A stretch of 7,105 bases of DNA from DATGFK01 sp040007395 (lineage in GTDB: Bacteria; Chloroflexota; Anaerolineae; Aggregatilineales; UBA2796), in contig JBDTVG010000259.1 of the NCBI GenBank assembly GCA_040007395.1, positions 1 to 7,105 on the forward strand, in the 5' to 3' direction. The stretch's first letter is position 1; the number at the start of each line of letters is the position of its first letter. Shown in pieces: positions 1-6,208 of the stretch. Below the pieces are notes generated by a model. The model made no database searches. It was not told where the DNA came from and saw nothing but the letters and a program-made list of their open reading frames with translations. Made by a program: the position numbers and the translations under genes.

Positions 1-985
1 CTCATTCTACCCCTCCTACATTTCCCCCTTACCCCCGAACTCCCTGAAGACCCAAAACTAATCTTGGTCGTACTGACCTCTCAATTGAAGGCGGTCACAG
101 GCTGGCCAGTGAAGCAATTCGGCCAAGTACTGCGCATCTTTCAACCAGAAACAGTCTTCAAATGGCACCGTGAGCTGGTGCGTCGCAAAGTGGACCTATC
201 CGCGACAGGCGCGGCGTGGTCGGCCCCGTACCAACAAAGCAATTGAACAGCTCATTGTGCGACTGGCACATGAAAATCGAGCCTGGGGCAACCACAAAAT
301 CGCAGGTGAACTCGCCAAACTGGGCATCGAGCTTAGCGACGAAACCGTCGCCGATATTTTGAGACGACACGGCATCCCGCCAGCACCCAAACGGGGACAT
401 TCTCCAAGTTGGCACCATCTCATGACCCATTATCGCAACCAGATCCTGGCCTGCGATTTTTTCACCGTAGAAACGTTCTTTCTGCAGACGCTATATGTGT
501 TCTTCTTCATCGAGTTGGGCAGCCGTCGCGTCCACTTCGCCGGTTGTACTGAGCATCCAAACGCTGCCTAGGTTAACCAACAAGCACGCCAAGCGGTCTG
601 GAACCTCGAAGGACGCACACCGCGGTTTCACTTCCTGATCCGTGACAACGATTCAAAGTTCACTGAGACATTCGACACACTCTTTGCCTCCGAGCATATC
701 CATGTCATCCATACTCCAGTTCGTGCTCCCAACGCCAACGCTTTCGCTGAGCGGTGGGTCAGAACTGTCCGCAACGAATGTCTCGATAAATTACTGATTT
801 TCAATGAAGTCCATTTGCGGCAAGTGCTCCGTGAATACATTGCCTACTACAACGCCGCTCGCCCACACTAGGCTCTGGAGCAACAATCACCGCTTCCGAG
901 ACCCATTTCTACCGCTGATAGACCTGTGCGATGTCACCCAATCTTGGGGGTAATACAAAACGACTACTACCGCGACGCCGCCTAA
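1..985 (+). pseudogene. Broken integrase-core (DDE, rve-type) transposase, left end outside window
   Basis: This is a transposase of the helix-turn-helix plus integrase-core type, which cuts and joins DNA strands at insertion-sequence ends. The reading frame is open from base 1, so the N-terminus lies outside the window. The first part (frame 1) contains FQPETVFKWHRELVRRK; at about 187-190 one extra base shifts the frame, and homology resumes in frame 2 with WTYPRQARRGRPRTNKAIEQL. In-frame TAG stops follow at 569-571 and 869-871, and the natural stop is TAA at 983-985. Catalytic residues are still visible: D in ILACDFFTVETFF, D in LIRDNDSKF, and E in ANAFAERWVRTVRNE, 35 residues after the second D. 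The C-terminal YYNAARPH motif is typical of integrase-core transposases. With a frameshift and two stops it cannot make a full protein. The pattern matches a family I know from Chloroflexota genomes; the exact IS family (IS481-like or unclassified) is uncertain. Confidence 0.85.
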
Positions 986-1090
986 CTAAACCCGGCGTCT
1001 GGATGTATTTTTTGGGAGTACGGGTGTTGGCGATGGGCCAAACGCATGGCAGCGATTCGCTCCCGCTACCGTGACCAACCGACCTTGCTC

Positions 1091-1222
1091 CACTGGCTCG
1101 CACCTGCTATCCAATTCCGGTTGTAGAATTATGAATTCTATCCCAGCACCAGCCAGAGTATGATTTACATTGCCTCGATTTATCGCATGGTTAGGCGGTT
1201 AGCACCTGCCCAATCATCCTAA
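1091..1222 (+). pseudogene. C-terminal remnant of an IS5-like DDE transposase
   Basis: Frame 2 downstream of the integrase-core pseudogene reads HWLAPAIQFRL, a TAG stop at 1124-1126, then NYEFYPSTSQSMIYIASI and YRMVRRLAPAQSS, ending in TAA at 1220-1222. IS5-family transposases (IS427/ISL2 groups) end with WLxRxRRLxKDYE followed by PSTSEAMIYxAMIRxMLRRLAP, and this stretch follows that order and spacing closely. The catalytic domain is absent, and no inverted repeat or start is visible. I infer that an older IS5-type copy was truncated, perhaps when the neighbouring element inserted. Identification rests on about 30 residues recalled from the family, so it is tentative. The part before the TAG aligns less well than the part after it. 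Bases 986-1090, in the same frame, hold no recognisable motif. Confidence 0.5.
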
Positions 1223-1486
1223 TAACTGTTGTAATTTGCGGATTTAATCATTACTCTTTATCAAATGGCCTCTAACATCTTGCCTGACTAGCAATCACGG
1301 TATCTATACAACTTCTGTAATATGAAAAGTAAACTTCTTACTCTAGAATCAAGGTATCTTTATTAATTGGGGATACTCCCTCGTCGCCCGAAGGTGCTAG
1401 TGAGGGCAGACTGTACGCAATGGCTTGAACATACTTACCTTTTACAAGCCTTTCGGGAGACAATCATGACCATCCATCGTCGTTTT
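1223..1486. other. Intergenic stretch with no recognisable gene
   Basis: This AT-richer stretch lies between the IS5-like remnant and the left end of the IS6 element. An open frame runs from a TTG at 1367 into the IS6 transposase gene, but it crosses the element's inverted repeat, so it is most likely fortuitous. I see no convincing promoter, hairpin or protein motif on either strand. Confidence 0.5.
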
Positions 1487-1508
1487 GGTTCTGTCAGATC
1501 TCAGAACG
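1487..1508 (+). repeat. Left terminal inverted repeat of the IS6 element
   Basis: It begins GGTTCTGTCAGA and ends CAGAACG. It pairs with 2439-2460 at 19 of 22 positions, with mismatches at repeat positions 5, 13 and 16. Two further outside bases on each side (TT on the left, AA on the right) also pair. Confidence 0.85.
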
Positions 1509-1525
1509 CGGGGAGAGATGGAGAG

Positions 1526-2386
1526 ATGCGGTATACTGTCAACGCTTCTTTTAAGAAAGCTGGACGCATGACCTGCCCCCATTGTCAATCGAAAAATACG
1601 CGCGAATATCAGAGAAGAACCAGTTTAGGCTACAAGATTTTCCGGTGCCATGGTTGCAAAGTCATGTTCAATGAGCGCACCGGCACATGCTTTAATGCTG
1701 TGCAGTTCCCAACCGATATTGTCATGATGGTCGTGCTGTGGCGGCTCCGGTATAAATTGAGTTTGCGCGATTTAGTGGAAATGTTTGCGGTACGCGGTTA
1801 CGAGTTCAGCCATGAGACGGTGCGCGACTGGGAAGCACGCTTCGCGCCGTTGCTCACGGCACACTTACGCACCAAGCGCCGTGGACAGGCAGGTAAATCC
1901 TGGTATGTAGATGAGACGTATGTCAAGGTGAGGGGTGCTTGGTGCTATCTGTATCGTGCCATCGACCGTGACGGGAACTTGGTGGATACGATGCTGAGCG
2001 AACGGCGTGATCTCAAGGCTGCGAAGACATTTTTCAAGCAAGCCATCATGACAGTTGGACATAAACCGGAACGCGTAACTACGGATAAACACGCTTCCTA
2101 TCCGCGGGCTATTCGTCGCACACTGGGTCGCAAAGTCGTCCATCGCACTAATCAATACCTCAACAATCGGATTGAGCAGGATCATCGTGGGTTAAAACAA
2201 CGTTATTATCCCATGCGCGGCTTCGGTGCTTTCGCTAGTGCCAGTCGTTTTTGTACGGCTTTTAGCGAACTGCGCCAATATTTCCGTCCACACCAATCAA
2301 TCACGTTCCCGTTTCCCACTTTATGCGAAAAACGCCAAACCTTCCAGCACCAATGGGCAGATCTGGTATCTGTCTCGATTGCCTGA
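1526..2386 (+). CDS. IS6-family transposase with N-terminal zinc ribbon
   Basis: This is the DDE transposase that mobilises the surrounding IS6 element. From the ATG at 1526 it is 286 residues. Residues 17-44 form a zinc ribbon (CPHC, then CHGC), which binds DNA in this subgroup. A helix-turn-helix-like region follows (LSLRDLVEMFAVRGYEFSHE, about 79-97). The catalytic core has D129 in WYVDETYVKV, D187 in VTTDKHASYPRAI and E217 in NNRIEQDHRGLKQR, with the YYPMRGFG motif after it. The frame is uninterrupted. The start is ambiguous: the frame is open back to 1367, but that lies outside the element's inverted repeat. The ATG at 1526 has GGGGAG about 10 nt upstream, while the ATG at 1568 (MTCPHC) gives the usual start of many relatives and a 272-residue protein. 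The family call is secure; present activity is not known. Confidence 0.93.
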   Translation: MRYTVNASFKKAGRMTCPHCQSKNTREYQRRTSLGYKIFRCHGCKVMFNERTGTCFNAVQFPTDIVMMVVLWRLRYKLSLRDLVEMFAVRGYEFSHETVRDWEARFAPLLTAHLRTKRRGQAGKSWYVDETYVKVRGAWCYLYRAIDRDGNLVDTMLSERRDLKAAKTFFKQAIMTVGHKPERVTTDKHASYPRAIRRTLGRKVVHRTNQYLNNRIEQDHRGLKQRYYPMRGFGAFASASRFCTAFSELRQYFRPHQSITFPFPTLCEKRQTFQHQWADLVSVSIA

Positions 2387-2438
2387 TTTTAGTGGACAAA
2401 GGGACAATTCTACGTCGATTTTATGGTCGTGACCAATA

Positions 2439-2460
2439 CGTTCTCAGTTCTGACAAAACC
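2439..2460 (-). repeat. Right terminal inverted repeat of the IS6 element
   Basis: Read inwards from 2460 it begins GGTTTTGTCAGA and ends GAGAACG, pairing with 1487-1508 at 19 of 22 positions. It lies 52 bp after the transposase stop codon. Confidence 0.85.
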
Positions 2461-2472
2461 AAGTATCCAGTG

Positions 2473-3000
2473 CTATCTCAATTGTTGAGCGTCACGATCT
2501 TGTTGGTTTTTAACCGTTTGTGGGCGAAACGCCACAATTGGCAGCGAATTTCGCACAATTTTCGTTAGTTCAACGAAGGTGGCGGTTGCAATAGCCACAC
2601 CCATGAGTTTGGCTAATTCGTTTGCTGCGGAGGGGTGGTTCTCTCGATACTTAAGAAGTACTTGTGCCCCATCTTCCGGCCCAAGACTCTCTGCCCGCAC
2701 AGCCAATTTACGTGGTCCTACCTGAATCCTTATATTCGGCCGTGCCATGACATTGTTATACCAGTTGGATTTATAACCCCAACCGGAAGCCACAAAGTAA
2801 GTGTCGCTGATCTGATCATGATCAGCCACCTCAACAACCGTTTGTCTCAGATGACCCGACTTGCGTCCGATATGGTTTATCAACAGGAAGCGATTACCAA
2901 GCAGCCAGCCCAACCTAAGGCGGTAAATGAGAATTGGTAAACGCAGGAACCAACGAAGCAAGGCCGTTGGCGGTTTACTAGTGAGTGATTTCTCAGGCAT
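2473..3000 (-). CDS. Deazaflavin (F420)-dependent nitroreductase / quinone reductase family protein
   Basis: This 175-residue protein belongs to the F420H2-dependent nitroreductase family (Ddn-like, split beta-barrel flavin-binding fold), whose members use reduced coenzyme F420 to reduce quinones, nitro compounds and other substrates. The family signature is visible: GRKSGHLRQTVVEV at about 45-58, then FVASGWGYKSNWYNNVMARPN at about 69-89, followed by an RIQVGPRKLAVRAE strand. Its short basic and hydrophobic N-terminus (LLRWFLRLPILIYRLRLG) resembles the membrane-associating start of Ddn relatives. The ATG at 3000 is preferred over an upstream in-frame start at 3072 because AGAGGAC lies about 7 nt before it. 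It overlaps the end of the FAD enzyme gene by 8 nt (2993-3000), implying translational coupling. The substrate cannot be read from sequence. Its presence implies that the host makes F420. Confidence 0.88.
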   Translation of the reverse strand: MPEKSLTSKPPTALLRWFLRLPILIYRLRLGWLLGNRFLLINHIGRKSGHLRQTVVEVADHDQISDTYFVASGWGYKSNWYNNVMARPNIRIQVGPRKLAVRAESLGPEDGAQVLLKYRENHPSAANELAKLMGVAIATATFVELTKIVRNSLPIVAFRPQTVKNQQDRDAQQLR

Positions 3001-4180
3001 AATTTTGTCCTCTTTGCTTAAACTGTTTCCAAAGGCTTTCAGTGTGCATGACTCGCCGAAGTACACCAGCAAATGGATCGCGCAAAACCACGTTCAACAT
3101 GGTCAACTGCAAGGCAAATTCGATTTTATTACGGGGCAACAGTGTCTTAATAACACCGCGTGCTGTTTGCTGGCGTTGTTCGATCGCAGCTCGCAAAACG
3201 CTTTCATAGTACAGAAAAGCTGCCTGATAATCGGCCTGTTTTTGCAGAGCCTCGGCTAGTACATAAGCACCGCCGAGGGCCATCGAAGCACCTTGCGCCG
3301 AGGCGAAGGTCATGCATCCGCAAGCATCGCCCAACAATGCCACACGGCCCAGGCTCCAAGCAGGCATTTTCACTTGGACTACCCTGTCCATGAAAATGCC
3401 ATCAGGGTCTTGAATGTCGGCAAGCAACTGCGAAGTAATCCAACCCATGCCTGAAAACTGTTCTTGTAACCGCACGAGACGCTTTTCGCGGGGAATGTCG
3501 CCTTCATCGGGGGTTTCATACAAGTACAGTGCAACGATTTCTCCGGCTCTTTCGGTTGCATAAGCCACTGTCTGGCGGTGTGCTTCCGTATAGTGTAGAC
3601 GGCGGTCGCCAATACCATAGCGATCCAGCAGTGGATAGCAAGCTACATAAAGCCCTAGATAATGTTCAAACTCACTATCCGAGCCGAAGATCAAACGACG
3701 GGTATTGGAATGCACACCATCGGTCCCAATTAGCAGGTCAAATGTCTCAACTTGGTCATTGTCAAAAGTGACTGTAACAGAGTCAGTATTCTGGCGGACT
3801 TGCTTGAGTGCTTGATGAAATCGAACCTCAACTGAACGCTCCACAAGCGAGTATAAGGCTTCGACCAGCGTATAACGCATCAGAGCAAGATATTTTCCTC
3901 TGGTGACTTTGTCCAAAAGTCTAGCCCCAATGACGGCGATTTCTGCGCCGACATCATTAATGTAGGCGATGTCCTTAACGCGGATTTGTTGGGCTTGGAG
4001 TCGAGGAATAATATTCATGGCATGGGCGACATCAAAACCCGTACCCAGAAAATCGATCCCATAGCCTTCGCGTCGGAGTGCAGGTGCTTTTTCAACGACA
4101 ACCGGAGTAAATCCACGTTGTTGGAGCCAATAGGCCAAACTAAGCCCAGCCGGTCCAGCACCAGAGATCAAAATACGCAT
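2993..4180 (-). CDS. FAD-dependent monooxygenase (aromatic hydroxylase / TetX-like family)
   Basis: This 395-residue flavoprotein belongs to the PHBH-fold family, which uses FAD, NAD(P)H and oxygen to hydroxylate small, often aromatic, compounds. The dinucleotide-binding GAGPAG motif is at residues 7-12, with the ribose-binding E30 at the end of the second strand. The DG motif appears as LLIGTDGVHSNTRR (about 149-162). The second FAD motif is GRVALLGDACGCMTFASAQG (about 278-297), where GD contacts FAD; the usual GDAAH is GDACG here, and the following Pro is replaced. The start ATG at 4180 has AAGGGGAT upstream and leads directly into MRILISGAGPAG, so the N-terminus is well placed. It lies 138 bp after tetR on the same strand and overlaps the reductase gene, so the three are probably one operon. 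The substrate is unknown. TetX-like drug inactivation and catabolic hydroxylation are both possible. Confidence 0.9.
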   Translation of the reverse strand: MRILISGAGPAGLSLAYWLQQRGFTPVVVEKAPALRREGYGIDFLGTGFDVAHAMNIIPRLQAQQIRVKDIAYINDVGAEIAVIGARLLDKVTRGKYLALMRYTLVEALYSLVERSVEVRFHQALKQVRQNTDSVTVTFDNDQVETFDLLIGTDGVHSNTRRLIFGSDSEFEHYLGLYVACYPLLDRYGIGDRRLHYTEAHRQTVAYATERAGEIVALYLYETPDEGDIPREKRLVRLQEQFSGMGWITSQLLADIQDPDGIFMDRVVQVKMPAWSLGRVALLGDACGCMTFASAQGASMALGGAYVLAEALQKQADYQAAFLYYESVLRAAIEQRQQTARGVIKTLLPRNKIEFALQLTMLNVVLRDPFAGVLRRVMHTESLWKQFKQRGQNYA

Positions 4181-4318
4181 TGTTCATCCCCTTTCACACT
4201 GTTGGTATTGTTGGCGCATGTTAATTTCGTGTGCAGCCCTCACCTTAATTCCACCCTCCCACAGGGCTTTCCAGACCCTATTGATCGCATTTGCTTCCCT
4301 TCTCCTGCGTCAGTTCAG

Positions 4319-4921
4319 TCATTTCGATGCCTCCAATCCGTTGAGAAGCACCGCCATTACGACCCGCAACTGCGCTTCGACCTGAACCATCTCTGGGTCG
4401 TATGCCCACAGGAGCAGTGTACCTTCGAACGCAGCGCCAATAGCAATAGTTATCTGTTGGGCATTGCCAGAGGCAAACTCACCTGTGTCTATGCCGCGCT
4501 GCACCAGTGGCTCCAGGATCGCCACAAATCGATGCAAGTATTCTTGCATCACTTGCCGTACAGCACGATTTCGAAATGCTAAGGCATAGAACTCGTAAAT
4601 GATTGGGGTAAACTTAAGCAATCCGCGGAGGTCCGCTATATAGATCTCAATATAGTTCTCCAGCAAAGCCCTTGCCGTTTGTCCCTCTAGGGGAAAATTC
4701 TGTAACTTGTGCAGTGCTGCGCCAAATAGCACATCGGCAATGGCAATGATGATTTCTTCCTTGCTTTTGAAGTACCAGTAGAGCAGACCTTTGCTAAGAC
4801 CTGATTCGACAGCGACATCATCCATTCGCGTGTTGGCGAATCCCTCGCGAGCAAGGACTTTAATGGCCGATTCGATGATTTGATTGCGACGTTCTTCGCT
4901 GACATCTGGACGAGGAGACAT
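4319..4921 (-). CDS. TetR/AcrR-family transcriptional repressor
   Basis: This 200-residue regulator has the classic TetR DNA-binding head: residues 10-55 read RRNQIIESAIKVLAREGFAN, then TRMDDVAVESGLSKGLLYWY, then FKSKEE, giving a helix-turn-helix at about 30-50. The remaining 140 residues form the variable all-helical ligand-binding and dimer domain. TetR proteins normally repress a neighbouring gene and their own gene until a small ligand binds. Here tetR is first on the strand, followed after 138 bp by the FAD monooxygenase and the F420 reductase, whose substrate may be the inducer. The start ATG at 4921 is preceded by AAGAGG with unusually short spacing (about 4 nt). A perfect palindrome sits 14 bp upstream of the start. 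Length is normal for the family. Confidence 0.95.
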   Translation of the reverse strand: MSPRPDVSEERRNQIIESAIKVLAREGFANTRMDDVAVESGLSKGLLYWYFKSKEEIIIAIADVLFGAALHKLQNFPLEGQTARALLENYIEIYIADLRGLLKFTPIIYEFYALAFRNRAVRQVMQEYLHRFVAILEPLVQRGIDTGEFASGNAQQITIAIGAAFEGTLLLWAYDPEMVQVEAQLRVVMAVLLNGLEASK

Positions 4922-4979
4922 TTGACCTCTTGAAATAACTGACCGACTGGTCAGTTAATATCATAATTCGAGAGGTCAA
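4922..4979. repeat. Outer 9-bp inverted repeat around the tetR operator
   Basis: TTGACCTCT at 4922-4930 is the exact inverse of AGAGGTCAA at 4971-4979, and together they bracket the operator palindrome. On the - strand the distal arm supplies the candidate -35 TTGACC and the proximal arm supplies the AGAGG ribosome-binding bases immediately before the tetR ATG. The two dyads are not concentric (centres near 4950.5 and 4946.5). Function is unproven; it could be a second binding site or chance. Confidence 0.45.
4936..4957. promoter_or_regulatory. Likely TetR operator palindrome
   Basis: Perfect 9-bp arms TAACTGACC and GGTCAGTTA flank a 4-bp spacer GACT. A palindrome with GACC/GGTC half-sites and this spacing is typical of TetR/AcrR operators, and it sits 14 bp upstream of the tetR start codon, where a bound dimer would block tetR transcription. 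On the - strand a weak -35 candidate TTGACC (4979-4974) lies just upstream, with -10-like bases (TATTAA or TAACTG) inside the palindrome, consistent with autorepression. The operator role is inferred from position and symmetry. Confidence 0.75.
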
Positions 4980-5057
4980 CTCTGTCAAGGGGATAGTCGA
5001 TGATTGAGCCACGAAGTATCGGATGCTGGTTTTTGATTTCACCAGCAGTCGGCTTTA

Positions 5058-5801
5058 ATGACACTTGAAAAATGGGAACAGAATATTGGTGTCAAAATCG
5101 TTCTACTATTCCCGGTTTTGATCGCTTTTCCACACGACAACCGCCTGAGTTAAGGCATCGTCGGCGCTCAAACGAAAGGCCAGTTCCATTTAATTTATGG
5201 CACGGAAGGGACACAGGCGTTGTTTACCGGATTAGCGACCCAGATTGTTTACGGCGGCTGCGACCATGACACCGCCGATTTTTACAGTAAAGCCTCCGGC
5301 ACAACCACCGCTGATGCTAATCCCGATCCGCAGAAAGCAAATTTTCGTCAGCGTCCTTTGCTCACTGTCGATGAAATGGTCACACCGCAGATAGGCAACT
5401 GCACCATCTTCGCCCGCTTTGTCGAACCCGCCTTTGCCACCCAGGTTATCTTGACCGCCCGGCTGACACGGCTCTACGAACGCGAGGACTGGCAGACCCG
5501 TTTTGCTGCCTCAAAAAATGAGGAACCGCTCCTGCTCGAACGGGGTGTCAGTGTCAATAAACAACCGACATTTACACAGCCCGACCCGCCAAAGCCATCC
5601 AAGAAAGATTATCCAGATACCTTCGCCCAGGCCACCAAACAACGCATGGCGGAGGCAACGGCTGGAAAAGCTAGAGCAGATGACGGGCAGCCGACGATGA
5701 CCGACATTCGCACTATGAAACGGCGGGCGCAGCAGCGACAAACCGCCAGACAAACCGCCAAGGCGCAGATGGAGGGCGAGGATGTCTCTCGACAAGAATA
5801 A
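5058..5801 (+). pseudogene. Decayed C-terminal fragment of a VirD4/TraG-like conjugation coupling protein
   Basis: Coupling proteins are hexameric membrane ATPases that feed DNA into a type IV secretion channel. Only the C-terminal third survives. Frame 2 at about 5095-5138 reads STIPGFDRFSTR, matching the GNxGxIPGFxxFLATxR motif after Walker B. The frame then changes near 5139 to frame 0, giving NRLS, a TAA at 5151-5153, and GIVGAQTKGQFHLIYG followed by TGLATQIVYGGCDHDTADFY. An uninterrupted run (PLLTVDEM, LTARLTRLYERED) continues to the stop at 5799-5801. This is the TraM-recognition-like domain of TraD/TraG proteins. A lysine-, proline- and glutamine-rich tail of about 90 residues follows. 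The Walker A region and the membrane helices are missing. The piece from 5154 has no ATG at its head, so a translated product is doubtful. Its end overlaps the HU-like gene. One frameshift and one stop could in principle be sequencing errors, but the missing N-terminus could not. Confidence 0.75.
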
Positions 5802-6075
5802 GACTGTTGCGGAGGTAGGGAGGCGAACCCGCCTTCGCAATCATGATATCCAGAAAATGATAGAGGCGCTCATTGAAGTCTGGTCGGAAGCATTGGTACA
5901 AGAAGGGCGCATCGAGTTGGAGAACTTTCTGGTGTTAGAAGTCAGGAGGATAGATCGAGGTGAACAAGCTGGAGCGTTGCTCATAGGCGGTAAGTTGCGT
6001 CACGCCCCGCGTGTCATCAAGAAACTAACTGTCAGACCAAGCAAGTCCCTGAAGAGTCGACTGAGAACTGGATAA
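5782..6075 (+). CDS. HU/IHF-like DNA-binding protein, atypical
   Basis: This 97-residue basic protein has the HU layout. N-terminal helices (KTVAEVGRRTRLRNHDIQKM, about 7-26) are followed by IEALIEVWSEALVQEGRIEL (about 27-46), the ENFLVLEVRRI turn in place of RGFGTFEVR (about 47-57), a DNA-binding arm, and a final helix VRPSKSLKSRL (about 84-94). HU proteins bind and bend DNA as dimers. The arm is unusual: the normal GRNPxTG tip, with its DNA-intercalating proline, is replaced by RGEQAGALLIGG. The ATG at 5782 has GGAGGG about 7 nt upstream, a strong ribosome-binding site, and it overlaps the coupling-protein fragment by 20 nt, so the two were probably co-transcribed. The frame is intact although its upstream partner is broken. 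A role in plasmid or relaxosome DNA architecture is possible but inferred only from this neighbour. Confidence 0.75.
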   Translation: MSLDKNKTVAEVGRRTRLRNHDIQKMIEALIEVWSEALVQEGRIELENFLVLEVRRIDRGEQAGALLIGGKLRHAPRVIKKLTVRPSKSLKSRLRTG

Positions 6076-6208
6076 CATCAGGTGTATTTCACAGCGTAAG
6101 CCCACTGCTGCGAACGTGCGATGCGGGGGTGGTGCGGCACATCAATGCTCACATATCACAACAAAACGCCGATCAATGATGTCCGATCATGACACGAGTA
6201 GATTCACC
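6076..6208. other. Intergenic stretch after the HU-like gene
   Basis: No coding signal is recognised on either strand. A small dyad is present at 6176-6190: ATGAT and ATCAT around GTCCG. The stretch ends at the strong hairpin beginning at 6209. Confidence 0.45.

Larger units (their letters stand above)
1487..2460 (+). mobile_element. IS6-family insertion sequence, 974 bp, apparently complete
   Basis: The ends are defined by 22-bp imperfect inverted repeats at 1487-1508 and 2439-2460 that begin GGTTCTGTCAGA and, read from the right end inwards, GGTTTTGTCAGA; 19 of 22 positions match. The GGTTCTGT-type tip is what IS6-family elements carry. One intact transposase gene fills the interior. IS6 elements move by replicative or copy-in transposition and normally make 8-bp target duplications. 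The flanks here (GTCGTTTT on the left, AAGTATCC on the right) do not match, suggesting rearrangement, cointegrate resolution or decay of the duplication. The right end lies only 12 bp beyond the stop codon of the convergent reductase gene. Confidence 0.85.

Noticed and set aside
909..1103. A 64-codon open frame on the - strand
   Set aside because: It is antisense to the end of the integrase-core pseudogene and has no motif or ribosome-binding site.
1479..2468. 8-bp target-site duplication around the IS6 element
   Set aside because: The two flanking octamers, GTCGTTTT and AAGTATCC, do not match.
2635..2940. A 101-codon open frame on the + strand
   Set aside because: It is antisense to the F420 reductase gene, which carries strong family signatures, and shows no motif of its own.
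3001..3072. N-terminal extension of the F420 reductase to an upstream in-frame ATG
   Set aside because: This would overlap the monooxygenase gene by 80 nt. The ATG at 3000 has a good ribosome-binding site and gives the usual family length.
3986..4582. A 198-codon open frame on the + strand
   Set aside because: It lies opposite the 5' part of the FAD monooxygenase gene and the 3' part of tetR, both with clear family motifs. Its product shows no recognisable motif.
5058..5153. A 31-codon frame from ATG 5058 to TAA 5153
   Set aside because: It shares the frame of the coupling-protein remnant and ends at its internal stop. The better homology (IPGFDRF) in this interval is in another frame, so it is treated as part of the decayed gene.
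5511..5840. A 109-codon open frame on the - strand
   Set aside because: It is antisense to the coupling-protein tail and the HU-like start. Its leucine- and arginine-rich product shows no family motif.
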